This document shows, piece by piece, positions 16,038 to 24,388 of a stretch of DNA of 64,000 nt. Origin of the DNA: AC-32 sp963754265 (GTDB lineage Bacteria; Actinomycetota; Thermoleophilia; Gaiellales; Gaiellaceae); assembly GCA_963754265.1 (NCBI GenBank), contig CAVWFB010000002.1, positions 1-64,000 of the forward strand, written 5' to 3'. A model generated the notes under the pieces. The model made no database searches. It had not been told where the DNA came from and was given only the letters and a program-made list of their open reading frames with translations. Each line of letters opens with the position of its first letter. Position 1 is the stretch's first letter. A program made the position numbers and the translations under genes.

Positions 16038-16699
16038 CGGCCGAGGATGAACCCGGTGCCGCGCACGGCCTGGATCAGCGGCGGCTCGCCCAGCTTGCGC
16101 CGCAGGTAGTACACGTAGCGGTCGACGACGTTCGGGCTCGCCGCGGTCACCCCTCCCCAGACGCGCTCGAGCGCGAGCTCACGGCTGACCACCTGCCGCG
16201 AGTTGCGCAGGAGCAGCTCGAGCAATGCGGCCTCGCGCCCACTCAGAGCCAGATGTCGGTCGCCGCGCTGCGCCGAGCGTGTGGAGATCTCGAGGACGAG
16301 ATCGCCGTAGGCGAGCACCTCCGCGGGCTCTCGGCCGCGGCGCAGGAGCGCACGAATGCGAGCGAGCAGCTCCTCCGCGGCGAACGGCTTGACGAGGTAG
16401 TCGTCGGCGCCGGCGTCCAGCCCGGCCACGCGCTCGCCGACGGCGTCGCGCGCCGTCAAGAGCAGCACCGGAAAGCCGAGGCCCTTGGCCCGGACGCGAC
16501 GACACACCTCGAGTCCGTCGAGACCAGGCATCGCGACGTCGAGGACGAGGAGATCGGGAGCCGAGCGCTCGACCTCGACCAGGGCGGAGCCTCCGTCCGC
16601 CGCCGTCCTCACCTCGTATCCCTCGGCGACGAGCGTCCGCTCGAGCATGCGGCGGATCGGCGGATCGTCGTCCACGACGAGAATCCCGACCCCTGACAC
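16034..16699 (-). CDS. Two-component response regulator, OmpR family
   Basis: A receiver domain (acidic pocket D10-D12, phospho-acceptor D54 in LLVLDVAMPG, conserved lysine in DDYLVKPF) followed by a winged-helix DNA-binding domain ending VVDRYVYYLRRKLG...VRGTGFIL. The start is placed at GTG 16699 because a TACGCT -10 box (16706-16711) lies 6 bases before it, which fits a leaderless transcript; an in-frame GTG at 16720 would add seven residues. First gene of the five-gene operon with the kinase, LolA-like protein and ABC transporter, so autoregulation is likely. Confidence 0.93.
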   Translation of the reverse strand: MSGVGILVVDDDPPIRRMLERTLVAEGYEVRTAADGGSALVEVERSAPDLLVLDVAMPGLDGLEVCRRVRAKGLGFPVLLLTARDAVGERVAGLDAGADDYLVKPFAAEELLARIRALLRRGREPAEVLAYGDLVLEISTRSAQRGDRHLALSGREAALLELLLRNSRQVVSRELALERVWGGVTAASPNVVDRYVYYLRRKLGEPPLIQAVRGTGFILGR

Positions 16700-16705
16700 G
16701 ACTTC

Positions 16706-16711
16706 AGCGTA
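16706..16711 (-). promoter_or_regulatory. -10 box (TACGCT) of the two-component/ABC operon
   Basis: TACGCT on the minus strand, 6 bases before the GTG at 16699. It decides the start codon of the response regulator. Confidence 0.45.
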
Positions 16712-16747
16712 GCCCTCCACCTCAGGCAGCCACGCAGGTCGTTCGCC

Positions 16748-18847
16748 TCAGCGGAGGATCCCGGTGTGGCCGAGCGAGTAGCGGCCCGGCTGCGGCCACA
16801 CACAGAGGCCGTGCGGCCCTCGACCGACCGGGATCCTTGCGAGCAACCGGCCGTTTCGCGTGGAGAGCGCGTAAACAACGGCGTTGTAGCGCCCGGAGAG
16901 CCAGAGCACCTTCCCGTCTGCCGAGACGCCGCCCATGTCGGGGCTGCCGCCGCCCGGGATCCACCACTTCGCGACCACCTTGCGCCGCCGGAAGCTGATC
17001 ACCGAGATCGAGCCCTCGCCGCGGTTGGTCGCATACAGGAGCTTCGCGTTTCGACTCGGGTAGAGGCCGTGGACGCCCTGCCCGGTCCGGAGGAAGCCGG
17101 TCACCTTCAGCCGCCGGCCGTCTACCTCCCACAGCCCGTTCGCACGCATGTCGGCGACGTAGAAGACCTTGCCGTCCGGAGACAGCTTGACGTCCTGCGG
17201 CATGCCCGAGCGACCGTCCGGCAGGTCGAGGACGCCGACGATGCGCTGGCGCTGAACGTCAACCTTGATCAGCTGCCCCGAGAACTCGCAGCTCGCGATC
17301 AGGTAGCTGCCGTCGGCCGAGAAGTCCATGTGGTCGACCCCGGCACAGGGAACCTCGAGAGAGTGCTGGAGCCGGAAGCTGTGGGCGTCCCTGAAGTCGA
17401 GCCGGCTCAGCCGCTCTGCGACGACGATCGCGTAGCGCCCGTCGGGAGTGAAGTACATGTTGTAGGGGTCCTCCACCGGAATCGGCCTGCCCGGCTTGCC
17501 CGTCCGTGGATCGATCGGCGTCAGGCTGTTGCCGAGGTCGTTTGTGACGTAGAGCGTCTTCAGGTCGTAGGCAGGCGTGACGTGCTGCGGGAGGGCACCG
17601 ACCGCGAAGTGCCCGACGACCCGATAGGTACGCGGGTCGATCACGTCCACGCTTCCGCTCTCGCTGTTAGGCACATAGATGCGTGGCAGGGCGGTGCGGG
17701 CGGCCGGTGCGAGCATGTTCGCTCCGTCGAAGGCGTAGACGTTGCCCTTCGGCGTAGCGGAAACCGTTCCCGATGACGCGCGACGCGCGTGTGCCCGCAC
17801 GGCGGTGGGGACGAGCTCGCTCAGCCCGGACTCGGCGCCTCCCGGCCCGCGACCTCCCGCGAGGAGGATCTCGTTGCCGAGGCCGACGGCCGCGAGATCG
17901 GAGCGCGGGCTCGCGAGCCGGCCCGACCGCCGGACCTGTCCGCGCCGGGGGTCGACGGCGACCACCCTGGCCGTGGGAGTTCCGACCGCGGCGCCGCGGC
18001 CTCCGATCACGTAGGCGACATCGCCCAGCCTCGCGGCCGAGGCATGGGTCGTCGGCGCCGGGAGCCGCCCGATCCTCGTCACCTTGCCAGTGGCCGGAGA
18101 GAACTCCAGCACTGCCGCGCTGGCCGTTCCGTTCGGGAGAGAGCCGCCGGCGATCACGACCTGGCCGTCCACGGCCGTCACCGCGGCGTAGCGCACCGGC
18201 GAGGGCAGGCGCGCGACGATGCGAGCGGGCGAGCCCGCCCGCCACGCGACGATCGTGTCGAGCCACTGCCGGCCCGTGTAGCCGCCCACGACGTACGCCG
18301 TCTGCCCCACGGCGGCGGCCGCCTGGTCCGAGCTCGGCGCCGGCAGCCGACCCGCGTCGGCCGTGGCACCCGAGACGGGATCCACCCGAACGATCGAGTC
18401 CAGCTGGCTCAGCCCATTGCCACCTCCGAACAGGTACACGGCTCGACCGAGGCGGACCGCGGCGGCATCGTGCAGAGCCCCGGGGAGCCGTCCCCGCTGG
18501 CCGGCGCCCCCCGCACGGGCGACGAGGATCGTGTTCGTCGAGGTGTCCTGCGCGGTCAGCCCGCCGAGGAGCATGGCCCGGCCGCCGCCCAGGGCTGCGG
18601 GTGCCGGGTCCTGCAGCGCGGAGGGCAGCGAGCCCGTACGGCGCTCGACGAGGTGGACTGAGGATGCCTTCGTAGAGCGAGGATGGCCTCTCGGGCGCGC
18701 GGCTGCGACGGTGGTCCCCGAACGCCCTCGCTCGTCGCTGGTCGAGCTCGAGCCGCTCGTGATCGCCCATGCCCCGAGCCCGACGGCGGACGCTGCAAGG
18801 GCAAGCCCTACAAGTACGAGACCGCGGCTACCGCTCCGTCGGCGCAC
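16748..18847 (-). CDS. Membrane-anchored double beta-propeller protein (Kelch + YVTN/YncE-like)
   Basis: About 699 residues. An N-terminal membrane helix (VRRRSGSRGLVLVGLALAAS onward) is followed by a Kelch-type propeller (about 75-370, repeats with VYLFGGGNG, AYVVGGYTG, VVIAGGS, AYVIGGRG) and then a second propeller of the YVTN/cytochrome d1-like class (about 385-690, repeats such as IYVPNSESGSVDVIDPRTYR and LYVTNDLGNSLTPIDPRTG). Both face outside the cell. Propellers bind proteins, sugars or cofactors; no enzyme motif is seen. The GTG at 18847 is preferred because a TAAGCT box (18856-18861) lies 8 bases upstream and the membrane helix then starts at once. Confidence 0.8.
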   Translation of the reverse strand: MRRRSGSRGLVLVGLALAASAVGLGAWAITSGSSSTSDERGRSGTTVAAARPRGHPRSTKASSVHLVERRTGSLPSALQDPAPAALGGGRAMLLGGLTAQDTSTNTILVARAGGAGQRGRLPGALHDAAAVRLGRAVYLFGGGNGLSQLDSIVRVDPVSGATADAGRLPAPSSDQAAAAVGQTAYVVGGYTGRQWLDTIVAWRAGSPARIVARLPSPVRYAAVTAVDGQVVIAGGSLPNGTASAAVLEFSPATGKVTRIGRLPAPTTHASAARLGDVAYVIGGRGAAVGTPTARVVAVDPRRGQVRRSGRLASPRSDLAAVGLGNEILLAGGRGPGGAESGLSELVPTAVRAHARRASSGTVSATPKGNVYAFDGANMLAPAARTALPRIYVPNSESGSVDVIDPRTYRVVGHFAVGALPQHVTPAYDLKTLYVTNDLGNSLTPIDPRTGKPGRPIPVEDPYNMYFTPDGRYAIVVAERLSRLDFRDAHSFRLQHSLEVPCAGVDHMDFSADGSYLIASCEFSGQLIKVDVQRQRIVGVLDLPDGRSGMPQDVKLSPDGKVFYVADMRANGLWEVDGRRLKVTGFLRTGQGVHGLYPSRNAKLLYATNRGEGSISVISFRRRKVVAKWWIPGGGSPDMGGVSADGKVLWLSGRYNAVVYALSTRNGRLLARIPVGRGPHGLCVWPQPGRYSLGHTGILR

Positions 18848-18855
18848 GGTGAATG

Positions 18856-18861
18856 AGCTTA
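18856..18861 (-). promoter_or_regulatory. -10 box (TAAGCT) of the double-propeller gene
   Basis: TAAGCT on the minus strand, 8 bases before the GTG at 18847. Confidence 0.4.
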
Positions 18862-18916
18862 GACCGCGGGGACCGAACGCCGCCTCACACCGCGACGCCA
18901 CACGCCGAGGCGCGAC

Positions 18917-19735
18917 TCAGTCCTGATCGTCGGCGAGCGAGATGTTGCGCTGTGCGCGGACGAACGGATCGGCATGGCGAGCCGAGATCTCCTCCGGCCA
19001 GTCCCGGGGATAGTCACCGAGGCTCCTGCGCTCTCCGCCCGGGATCCGAAGCTCGACGTCGATCCGGCCGTTCTCCACGCGCACGAGGTTGTAGGCCGGA
19101 TGCGGAAACCCACGGGTTCGCTGTGTCGAGACGGTGCCCGAGTGGACGAGCAGCATCCCACCGACCGGCCAGACGTACGGCACGTGGCGGTGGCCGGCGA
19201 GAACGAGGTCGACCCGGCACTGGCGCAGGAGCGAGAGCACGTCTCCCGCGTCGCGCACCTGGTTGCGCTCGCGCCCGGTGCCGGGGATGGGCATCAGGTG
19301 GTGGTGACAGACGAAGACGCGGAGATCTGCCTCGCCCCGGAACCCCTCCTCGACCCAGCCGTAGTGCTCCCGGCCGATCTCGCCTTCGTCGACGTCGGGC
19401 TTCGACGAGTCGACGGCGACGAGCGCGACCTCCAGCTGCTGCAGCTCGAGCCGAAGCCGCGTGTCGCGAGGGCCGAACGTGTCCTCGAAGCGCAGGTAGC
19501 CGACGTTTCGCGCGTCGTGGTTGCCCGGGACGGCCACGACGTGCTCGCAGGCGATCTTCCCCAGCTCCTGGAACGCGAGTGGGTACTGGTCGGGGTAGCC
19601 GTCGTCGGTGAGGTCGCCCGCGATCACGACGAGATCCGGGTCCTGGGCGTTGATCTCCTCGATCGCCCGGCGGAGCAGGTCCTCGCGGTACCGGCCGCCT
19701 CCGACGTGCACGTCCGAGATCTGCGCGATCAGCAC
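18917..19735 (-). CDS. Calcineurin-like metallophosphoesterase
   Basis: A 272-residue enzyme of the Icc/CpdA-like class. The five metal-binding motifs are visible in order: D-x-H in SDVHVGGG, GD in VIAGDLTDDG, GNHD in VPGNHDARN, a histidine in VCHHHLMP and G-H-x-H in LAGHRHVPYVW. Such enzymes hydrolyse phosphodiesters such as 3',5'-cyclic nucleotides; the substrate here cannot be told from sequence. It starts 6 bases after the ATP-grasp gene, so the two are one transcription unit. Confidence 0.9.
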   Translation of the reverse strand: MLIAQISDVHVGGGRYREDLLRRAIEEINAQDPDLVVIAGDLTDDGYPDQYPLAFQELGKIACEHVVAVPGNHDARNVGYLRFEDTFGPRDTRLRLELQQLEVALVAVDSSKPDVDEGEIGREHYGWVEEGFRGEADLRVFVCHHHLMPIPGTGRERNQVRDAGDVLSLLRQCRVDLVLAGHRHVPYVWPVGGMLLVHSGTVSTQRTRGFPHPAYNLVRVENGRIDVELRIPGGERRSLGDYPRDWPEEISARHADPFVRAQRNISLADDQD

Positions 19736-19741
19736 CTGCGG

Positions 19742-20611
19742 CTAGACGGCCGCGAGTGCGCCGGGCTGCTCGTCGCTCGGCTGGTACCCCGCAAGCGCCG
19801 TCATCGCGTCAGCGTAGACGTCGCGGCCGACGAACGAGTAGACAGGGCGAAAATCGACTGCTGCGTTCAGCTCGATGACGCAGAACCCTCCCGGCCCGGT
19901 CGGAAGAAGGTCGACACCGACGAGGTCGAGACCCGAGGCATCCGCGGCCGCACAGGCAAGCCCCACCGCCACGGGCGGAGGGACGACGCGCTCGATCGAG
20001 GCGCCGAGTGCGACGTTCGTCCTCCACTCCCCGGGGGGAGCGGTGCGCTTGGCGGCGCCGACGACGCCGCCGGCCGCGACGATCAGTCGCAGGTCGTGCC
20101 CGAGCGGGGGGATCAGCTCCTGGGCGAGGGCGCCTCCGGTTCGAAACCAGGGCCGAGACGAGAGCGTCTCGAGGCTCCACTCGAGCTCGCGTCGATCCCG
20201 GCAGAGCACGACGTCGCGGCCCCAGCTGCCGAAGCGCGGCTTGAGCACGGCGGGGTAGTCGATGTCCGGCGGCTCGTCGTAGCGTTCGATCAGCCGTGTG
20301 CGCGGGTGAGGCAGGCCTGCACGCCGCAGGCTCCGTGCCGTCAGCAGCTTGTCGTGGGCGTAGAGCGCCGCCGGCGGGGCATTCAGGACCGTCACTCCCG
20401 CCTCGAGCAGCCGCTCCAGCGCCCACAGCCCCTCCTCGACGCCATCGAGATCGTCGCGTACGTCCAGTCGACCGAGCACGAGGTCGCCGCGCCCGAGCGA
20501 GAGCAGCGCCTCGCGGGGCGACAGCAACTCGACTTGCGCGCCGTTCCAGCCGCGACGCGCGAGGGCGAGGTTCGTGGCGCTGGGACGATGGGCGACGATC
20601 GCGACACGCAT
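19742..20611 (-). CDS. ATP-grasp ligase, RimK/LysX-like
   Basis: A 289-residue ATP-grasp enzyme. The N-terminal part (MRVAIVAHRPSATNLAL) is the pre-ATP-grasp domain. The central domain has VLKPRFGSWGRDVVL, with the lysine and glycine-rich loop that hold ATP, and QELIPPLGHDLRLIVAAGGV. The metal-binding end is GVDLLPTGPGGFCVIELNAAVDF, with the E...N pair. The family forms peptide-like bonds, for example glutamylation of S6 or LysW. No carrier protein is encoded next to it, so the substrate is open. The start MRVAIVAHRPS is chosen because it opens the first Rossmann strand. Co-transcribed with the phosphoesterase. Confidence 0.8.
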   Translation of the reverse strand: MRVAIVAHRPSATNLALARRGWNGAQVELLSPREALLSLGRGDLVLGRLDVRDDLDGVEEGLWALERLLEAGVTVLNAPPAALYAHDKLLTARSLRRAGLPHPRTRLIERYDEPPDIDYPAVLKPRFGSWGRDVVLCRDRRELEWSLETLSSRPWFRTGGALAQELIPPLGHDLRLIVAAGGVVGAAKRTAPPGEWRTNVALGASIERVVPPPVAVGLACAAADASGLDLVGVDLLPTGPGGFCVIELNAAVDFRPVYSFVGRDVYADAMTALAGYQPSDEQPGALAAV

Positions 20612-20835
20612 CGTCTCGACACTGTGGCGCGATCGACCCATTCCATGGGCTTCGGGGCGGTTACGGACGGGTGAAAAAGTGGCGCGTCCCATCCACCCGC
20701 CGAGGTGGCGGGTCGCGGTCACAGGATCGTCACCGAAGCCGAACCGACACGTAACCCACCGTCGCGCCCGGACGACCTAACGTCGCGGAGGGCTGGAGTT
20801 CCGCACACCGCCGCCGAGGCCGCGGGAGAGCGGAA

Positions 20836-20866
20836 GGCGAGAGCCCGGCGGACCCGGGCTCTCGCC
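20836..20866. repeat. Perfect 13-bp inverted repeat in the ATP-grasp/ppk1 divergent region
   Basis: GGCGAGAGCCCGG (20836-20848) and CCGGGCTCTCGCC (20854-20866) pair perfectly around a 5-base loop. It sits in the 291-base gap between two divergent genes and has no U-run on the ppk1 side. It is therefore not an ordinary terminator there and may be an operator or leader hairpin. A second dyad, TAACCCCA (20883-20890) with TGGGGTTA (20904-20911), overlaps the putative GTG of the second ppk1. The rest of the gap shows no recognisable gene. Confidence 0.6.
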
Positions 20867-20902
20867 GCCGTTAAGACATGTGTAACCCCATTTCCTGCTT
20901 AA

Positions 20903-23023
20903 GTGGGGTTAGATAGCGACTTGGCGACGACGGCGGCGAAGAAGCAGACCGGCGGCGGCCATGAGGCCCTGCTCAATAGAGAGCTCTCGTGGCTGTCGTG
21001 GGCCGCGCGCGTCCTCGCACTCGCCTCCGACACGTCGCTGCCGCTGCTGGAGCGTGCGCGTATCTGCTCGTTCTTCTCCAGGAACCTCGACGAGTTCTTC
21101 ATGGTCCGGGTGGCGGGCCTGCTCGACCAGATCGAATCCGGAGTGACCGTCACCTCTCCGGACGGCCGTTCACCGCACCAGACGTTGCACGAGATCCGCG
21201 AGCAGGCGCTCGAGCTCACGGCGCGCCAGGCGAAGCTCTGGAAGCGGGATCTCTCCCCGGCGCTGGAAGAAGCCGGGATCGTCGTCGGTCAGGTCGAGGA
21301 CTGCACGAAGGACGAGCTCGAGGAGTTGACCGAGCGCTTCGGGCGCGAGGTCTTCCCGCTCCTGACGCCGCTCGCGGTCGGCCCCGGCCAGCCGTTCCCG
21401 TACATCTCGGGGCTCTCGCTGTCGCTCGGCCTCTTCGTCGGCGATCCCGACACCGGCGAGGAGCGCTTCGCGCGGGTGAAGGTGCCCGAGCTCCTGCCGC
21501 GCTTCATGGCCGTCGGCGAGCGCGGGCTCTTCATTGCGCTGGAGCGGGTGATCAGGCACTTCCTCGGCTGGCTCTTCCCGAAGATGGAGATCCTGGAGTG
21601 CTGCGCCTTCCGGGTCACCCGCGACGCGGACTTCGAGCTCTCCGACGAGGCCGACGACCTGCTGATCGCGGTCGAGAGCCAGTTGCGTCGCAGGCGCTTC
21701 GGCGATGCGGTGCGGGTCGAGGTCGCGGGGTCGGCCTCGAAGCGCATGCTCGACCGCTTGAAGCGCGGCCTCAGCCTCGGCGACGAGCAGGTCTACCTCG
21801 TCCAGGGCCCGCTCGACCTCGAGAGCCTCGCTGAGTTCGCTCAGCTCGACCGTCCAGAGCTCAAGAACGAGCAGTGGTTCCCGCTCACGCACCCCCGGCT
21901 CGCCGGTGTTTCCTCGGCGGACGACCTCTTTGGAGAGATCCTCGAAGAGGACGTCGTCGTCCACCACCCGTACCACTCCTTCACGACGAGCTTCGAGGCG
22001 TTCGTCAGCTCGGCGGCAACCGATCCCGAGACCCTCGGTCTGAAGACGACGGTCTACCGCACGAGCGACGAGTCGCCCTTGGTGCCGGCCCTCGTCGAGG
22101 CAGCGGAGGCCGGCAAGCAGGCCGTCTGCCTGGTCGAGCTGAAGGCCCGTTTCGACGAGCACCGCAACATCGAATGGTCCCGCGCACTCGAAGAGGCGGG
22201 CGTGCACGTGGTCCACGGGTTCCCGAGCTTGAAGATCCACGCCAAGACGACGCTGATCGTCCGGCGCGAGGGCAAGGAGCTACGTCGCTACGCCCACATC
22301 GGCACGGGCAACTACCACGCCGCCACCGCGCGCAGCTATGAGGATTTCGGCCTCTTCACGGCCGACCCGGAGATCACGGCCGACGTCGCCGACCTGTTCA
22401 ACTTCCTGACCGGCTTCAGCAGGCCGAAGCGCTTCAGGAAGCTGCTCGTGGCGCCGTTCGACCTGCGCGACCGCCTGATCGAGAAGATCCGCGCGACCGG
22501 CGAGGCCGCCAAGCGCGGCGAGCCGGCGCGCATCAGGATCAAGGTCAACAGCCTCGCCGACGAGCGCGTGATCGAGGAGCTCTACGCGGCCGGCAAGCAG
22601 GGCGTCCAGGTCGAGATCGTGGCGCGCAGCATCTGCACGCTCCGGCCCGGCGTCGAAGGCCTGAGCGAGAACATCCGCGTGCTCAGCGTGCTCGGGCGCT
22701 TCCTCGAGCACAGCCGCATCTTCATCTTCGAAGCCGGCGAGGAGGCCTCGTACTACCTCGGCAGCGCCGACTTGATGCCGCGCAACCTCGATCACCGGAT
22801 CGAGGCCGTCGTTCCGGTCGAGGATCAGCGCGCCCGGGAAGAGCTGAAGCGCTCCTTCGACACGATTGTCTCGTCCAACGTCCACGCATGGGAACTGAAG
22901 AGCGACGGCCACTGGCAACGGCTGCGCTCCAAGAAGGGCGAGCGGCAGCGCGACACGCAGACCCTCCTGATGCGCAGCACGAGGGCACGGCAACCGCGAC
23001 GCTCGCCCAAGCCAGCCTCCTAG
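20903..23023 (+). CDS. ppk1: Polyphosphate kinase 1 (second copy)
   Basis: A 706-residue PPK1, clearly diverged from the copy at 4853-6985. It keeps the N-terminal LLNRELSWL, the substrate-binding basic residues, the phospho-histidine in YAHIGTGNYH (about residue 465) and the second histidine in FLEHSRIFIF. Compared with the first copy, the residue after GTGNY is His, not Asn, and the C-terminal tail is longer and very basic. The start is uncertain: GTG 20903 or TTG 20921, neither with a Shine-Dalgarno. It is followed by ppx and faces CHAD and sixA, so this copy belongs to a polyphosphate-metabolism island. Confidence 0.95.
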   Translation: MGLDSDLATTAAKKQTGGGHEALLNRELSWLSWAARVLALASDTSLPLLERARICSFFSRNLDEFFMVRVAGLLDQIESGVTVTSPDGRSPHQTLHEIREQALELTARQAKLWKRDLSPALEEAGIVVGQVEDCTKDELEELTERFGREVFPLLTPLAVGPGQPFPYISGLSLSLGLFVGDPDTGEERFARVKVPELLPRFMAVGERGLFIALERVIRHFLGWLFPKMEILECCAFRVTRDADFELSDEADDLLIAVESQLRRRRFGDAVRVEVAGSASKRMLDRLKRGLSLGDEQVYLVQGPLDLESLAEFAQLDRPELKNEQWFPLTHPRLAGVSSADDLFGEILEEDVVVHHPYHSFTTSFEAFVSSAATDPETLGLKTTVYRTSDESPLVPALVEAAEAGKQAVCLVELKARFDEHRNIEWSRALEEAGVHVVHGFPSLKIHAKTTLIVRREGKELRRYAHIGTGNYHAATARSYEDFGLFTADPEITADVADLFNFLTGFSRPKRFRKLLVAPFDLRDRLIEKIRATGEAAKRGEPARIRIKVNSLADERVIEELYAAGKQGVQVEIVARSICTLRPGVEGLSENIRVLSVLGRFLEHSRIFIFEAGEEASYYLGSADLMPRNLDHRIEAVVPVEDQRAREELKRSFDTIVSSNVHAWELKSDGHWQRLRSKKGERQRDTQTLLMRSTRARQPRRSPKPAS

Positions 23024-23082
23024 TCCGAAAGGTCGCAAGCTCGCTCGGGCTGCCGACCGGCGCGGGCAGCAGAATCCCGCAG

Positions 23083-23965
23083 GTGAGAGTCGCGGTGGTC
23101 GATGTCGGCGCCAACACGCTGCGGCTCCTCGTCGCGGAGGCCAGCGCGGCCGGCCTGACCCGAATACGCGAGGAACGGCGCCGCACGTTGCTCGGCGAGG
23201 ACGTCGAGCGTCTCGGGCGACTGACCGGCGAGAAGATCGAACGCTCCGCCGAGGCGGCACGCAAGGAGGTACGACGCGCACGCAAGCTCGGGGCGGCCCG
23301 GATCGAGATCGTCGTCACGTCCCCGTGGCGCAACGCGGACAACGGGCGCGACTTGGTCGCCGCGCTCGAGGACGCGACGGGATTGCGCGTTCGAGCGCTC
23401 AGCGAAGAGGAGGAAGCCGAGCTCGGCTTCGTCGGAGCGCTGTCCCGTGCATCGGGGAAGCCGCAGCCCGTCGCCGTCTGCGACGTGGGCGGAGGCTCCA
23501 CCCAGGTCGCGATCGGGTCGCGTGAGCAGCCCTCGTGGCTGCGCTCGGTCGAGATCGGATCCCTGCGGCTCACCAACCGCTGCCTTCGCAGCGATCCGCC
23601 CACGCGGGAGGAGCTGGCTCGCCGCCCGCGCCGAGGTCGCCGACGCGCTGGCCCCGCTGACGCCGCCGCTGCCGGCCGTCGCCCTCGCAACCGGTGGGAC
23701 AGCTCGAGCCCTGCGACGGCTGGGCCTCGACCGGCTCGACCAGGACAGCCTGGCCCGAGCGATCGAAACGCTCACGGAGCTTGGAACCGCCTCGCGCGCC
23801 CGCCACGCCAACGTCGACCTCGAACGCGCACGAACGCTCCCGGCCGGGGCGATCATCCTCGCCGGCCTCCAGGCGCTCTTGCAGGTCCCGCTCGGCGTCG
23901 CCGACGGGGGCGTCCGCGAAGGCGTCTGCCTCGGCTTGCTCGAGGCCGAAGCCGCAACGGCCTAG
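23083..23965 (+). CDS. ppx: Ppx/GppA exopolyphosphatase family protein (one-base frameshift)
   Basis: Splits terminal phosphates from polyphosphate, or pppGpp, in the ASKHA fold. The first half has the phosphate-1 motif VVDVGANTLRLLVAE and the phosphate-2 motif CDVGGGSTQVAIG. The second half (ARAEVADALAPLTPPLPAVA, then ALATGGTARALRRLG and GGVREGVCLGLLE) is in another frame. Deleting one base near 23618 joins REEL to AARAEV. The repaired protein of about 294 residues is the short actinobacterial form. It follows ppk1 by 59 bases and ends tail to tail with sixA, the two stops overlapping at CTAG. Confidence 0.85.
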
Positions 23966-24384
23966 GCCGGCGGCGGGAGGTACTCCCGGACGACAGGTGC
24001 GCCGTCGCGGAGCTCGACGACGCGCGTCGACCCCTTCTGGCCGGCCTCGCCGACGAGCTCCTCGAGCACCTCACCGTGGGTGCAGAGCGCCGCGCGGTCG
24101 CCGAGCTCGTGCATCAGCGCGACGGTCTCCTCCCGGCTGGCTCCCTCCTGCAGCTCCGGCCGCTCCTCGATCGGGAGGCCGCGCTCCTCGGCCAGCGGCT
24201 CGAGGGTCTGGGTACAGCGCAGATGAGCGCTCGAGACCAGCCGGTCCAGCGGATACTGGGCCAGTAGCTCGACCAGCCCCTCGGCCTGTCGCCAGCCCCG
24301 TTCGTCGAGGGGGCGTTTACCGTCGTCTCCCTCCCACTTCTTCCGATGACCGGCTCGGGCATGCCGGATGACGAGCAGCGCCAC
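23962..24384 (-). CDS. sixA: SixA-like phosphohistidine phosphatase (histidine phosphatase family)
   Basis: About 140 residues. The RH catalytic motif is in LLVIRHARAGHRKKW and the second active-site histidine in ALCTHGEVLEEL, with RPLDERGWRQAEGL and VSSAHLRCTQTLEPL as in SixA-type phosphatases. The GTG start at 24384 lies 4 bases after the CHAD stop, so both come from one mRNA. SixA homologues remove phosphate from phosphohistidine. Beside PPK1, which works through a phosphohistidine, and CHAD, it may act on polyphosphate-related proteins (inference). Confidence 0.85.
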   Translation of the reverse strand: MALLVIRHARAGHRKKWEGDDGKRPLDERGWRQAEGLVELLAQYPLDRLVSSAHLRCTQTLEPLAEERGLPIEERPELQEGASREETVALMHELGDRAALCTHGEVLEELVGEAGQKGSTRVVELRDGAPVVREYLPPPA

Positions 24385-24388
24385 GCCG

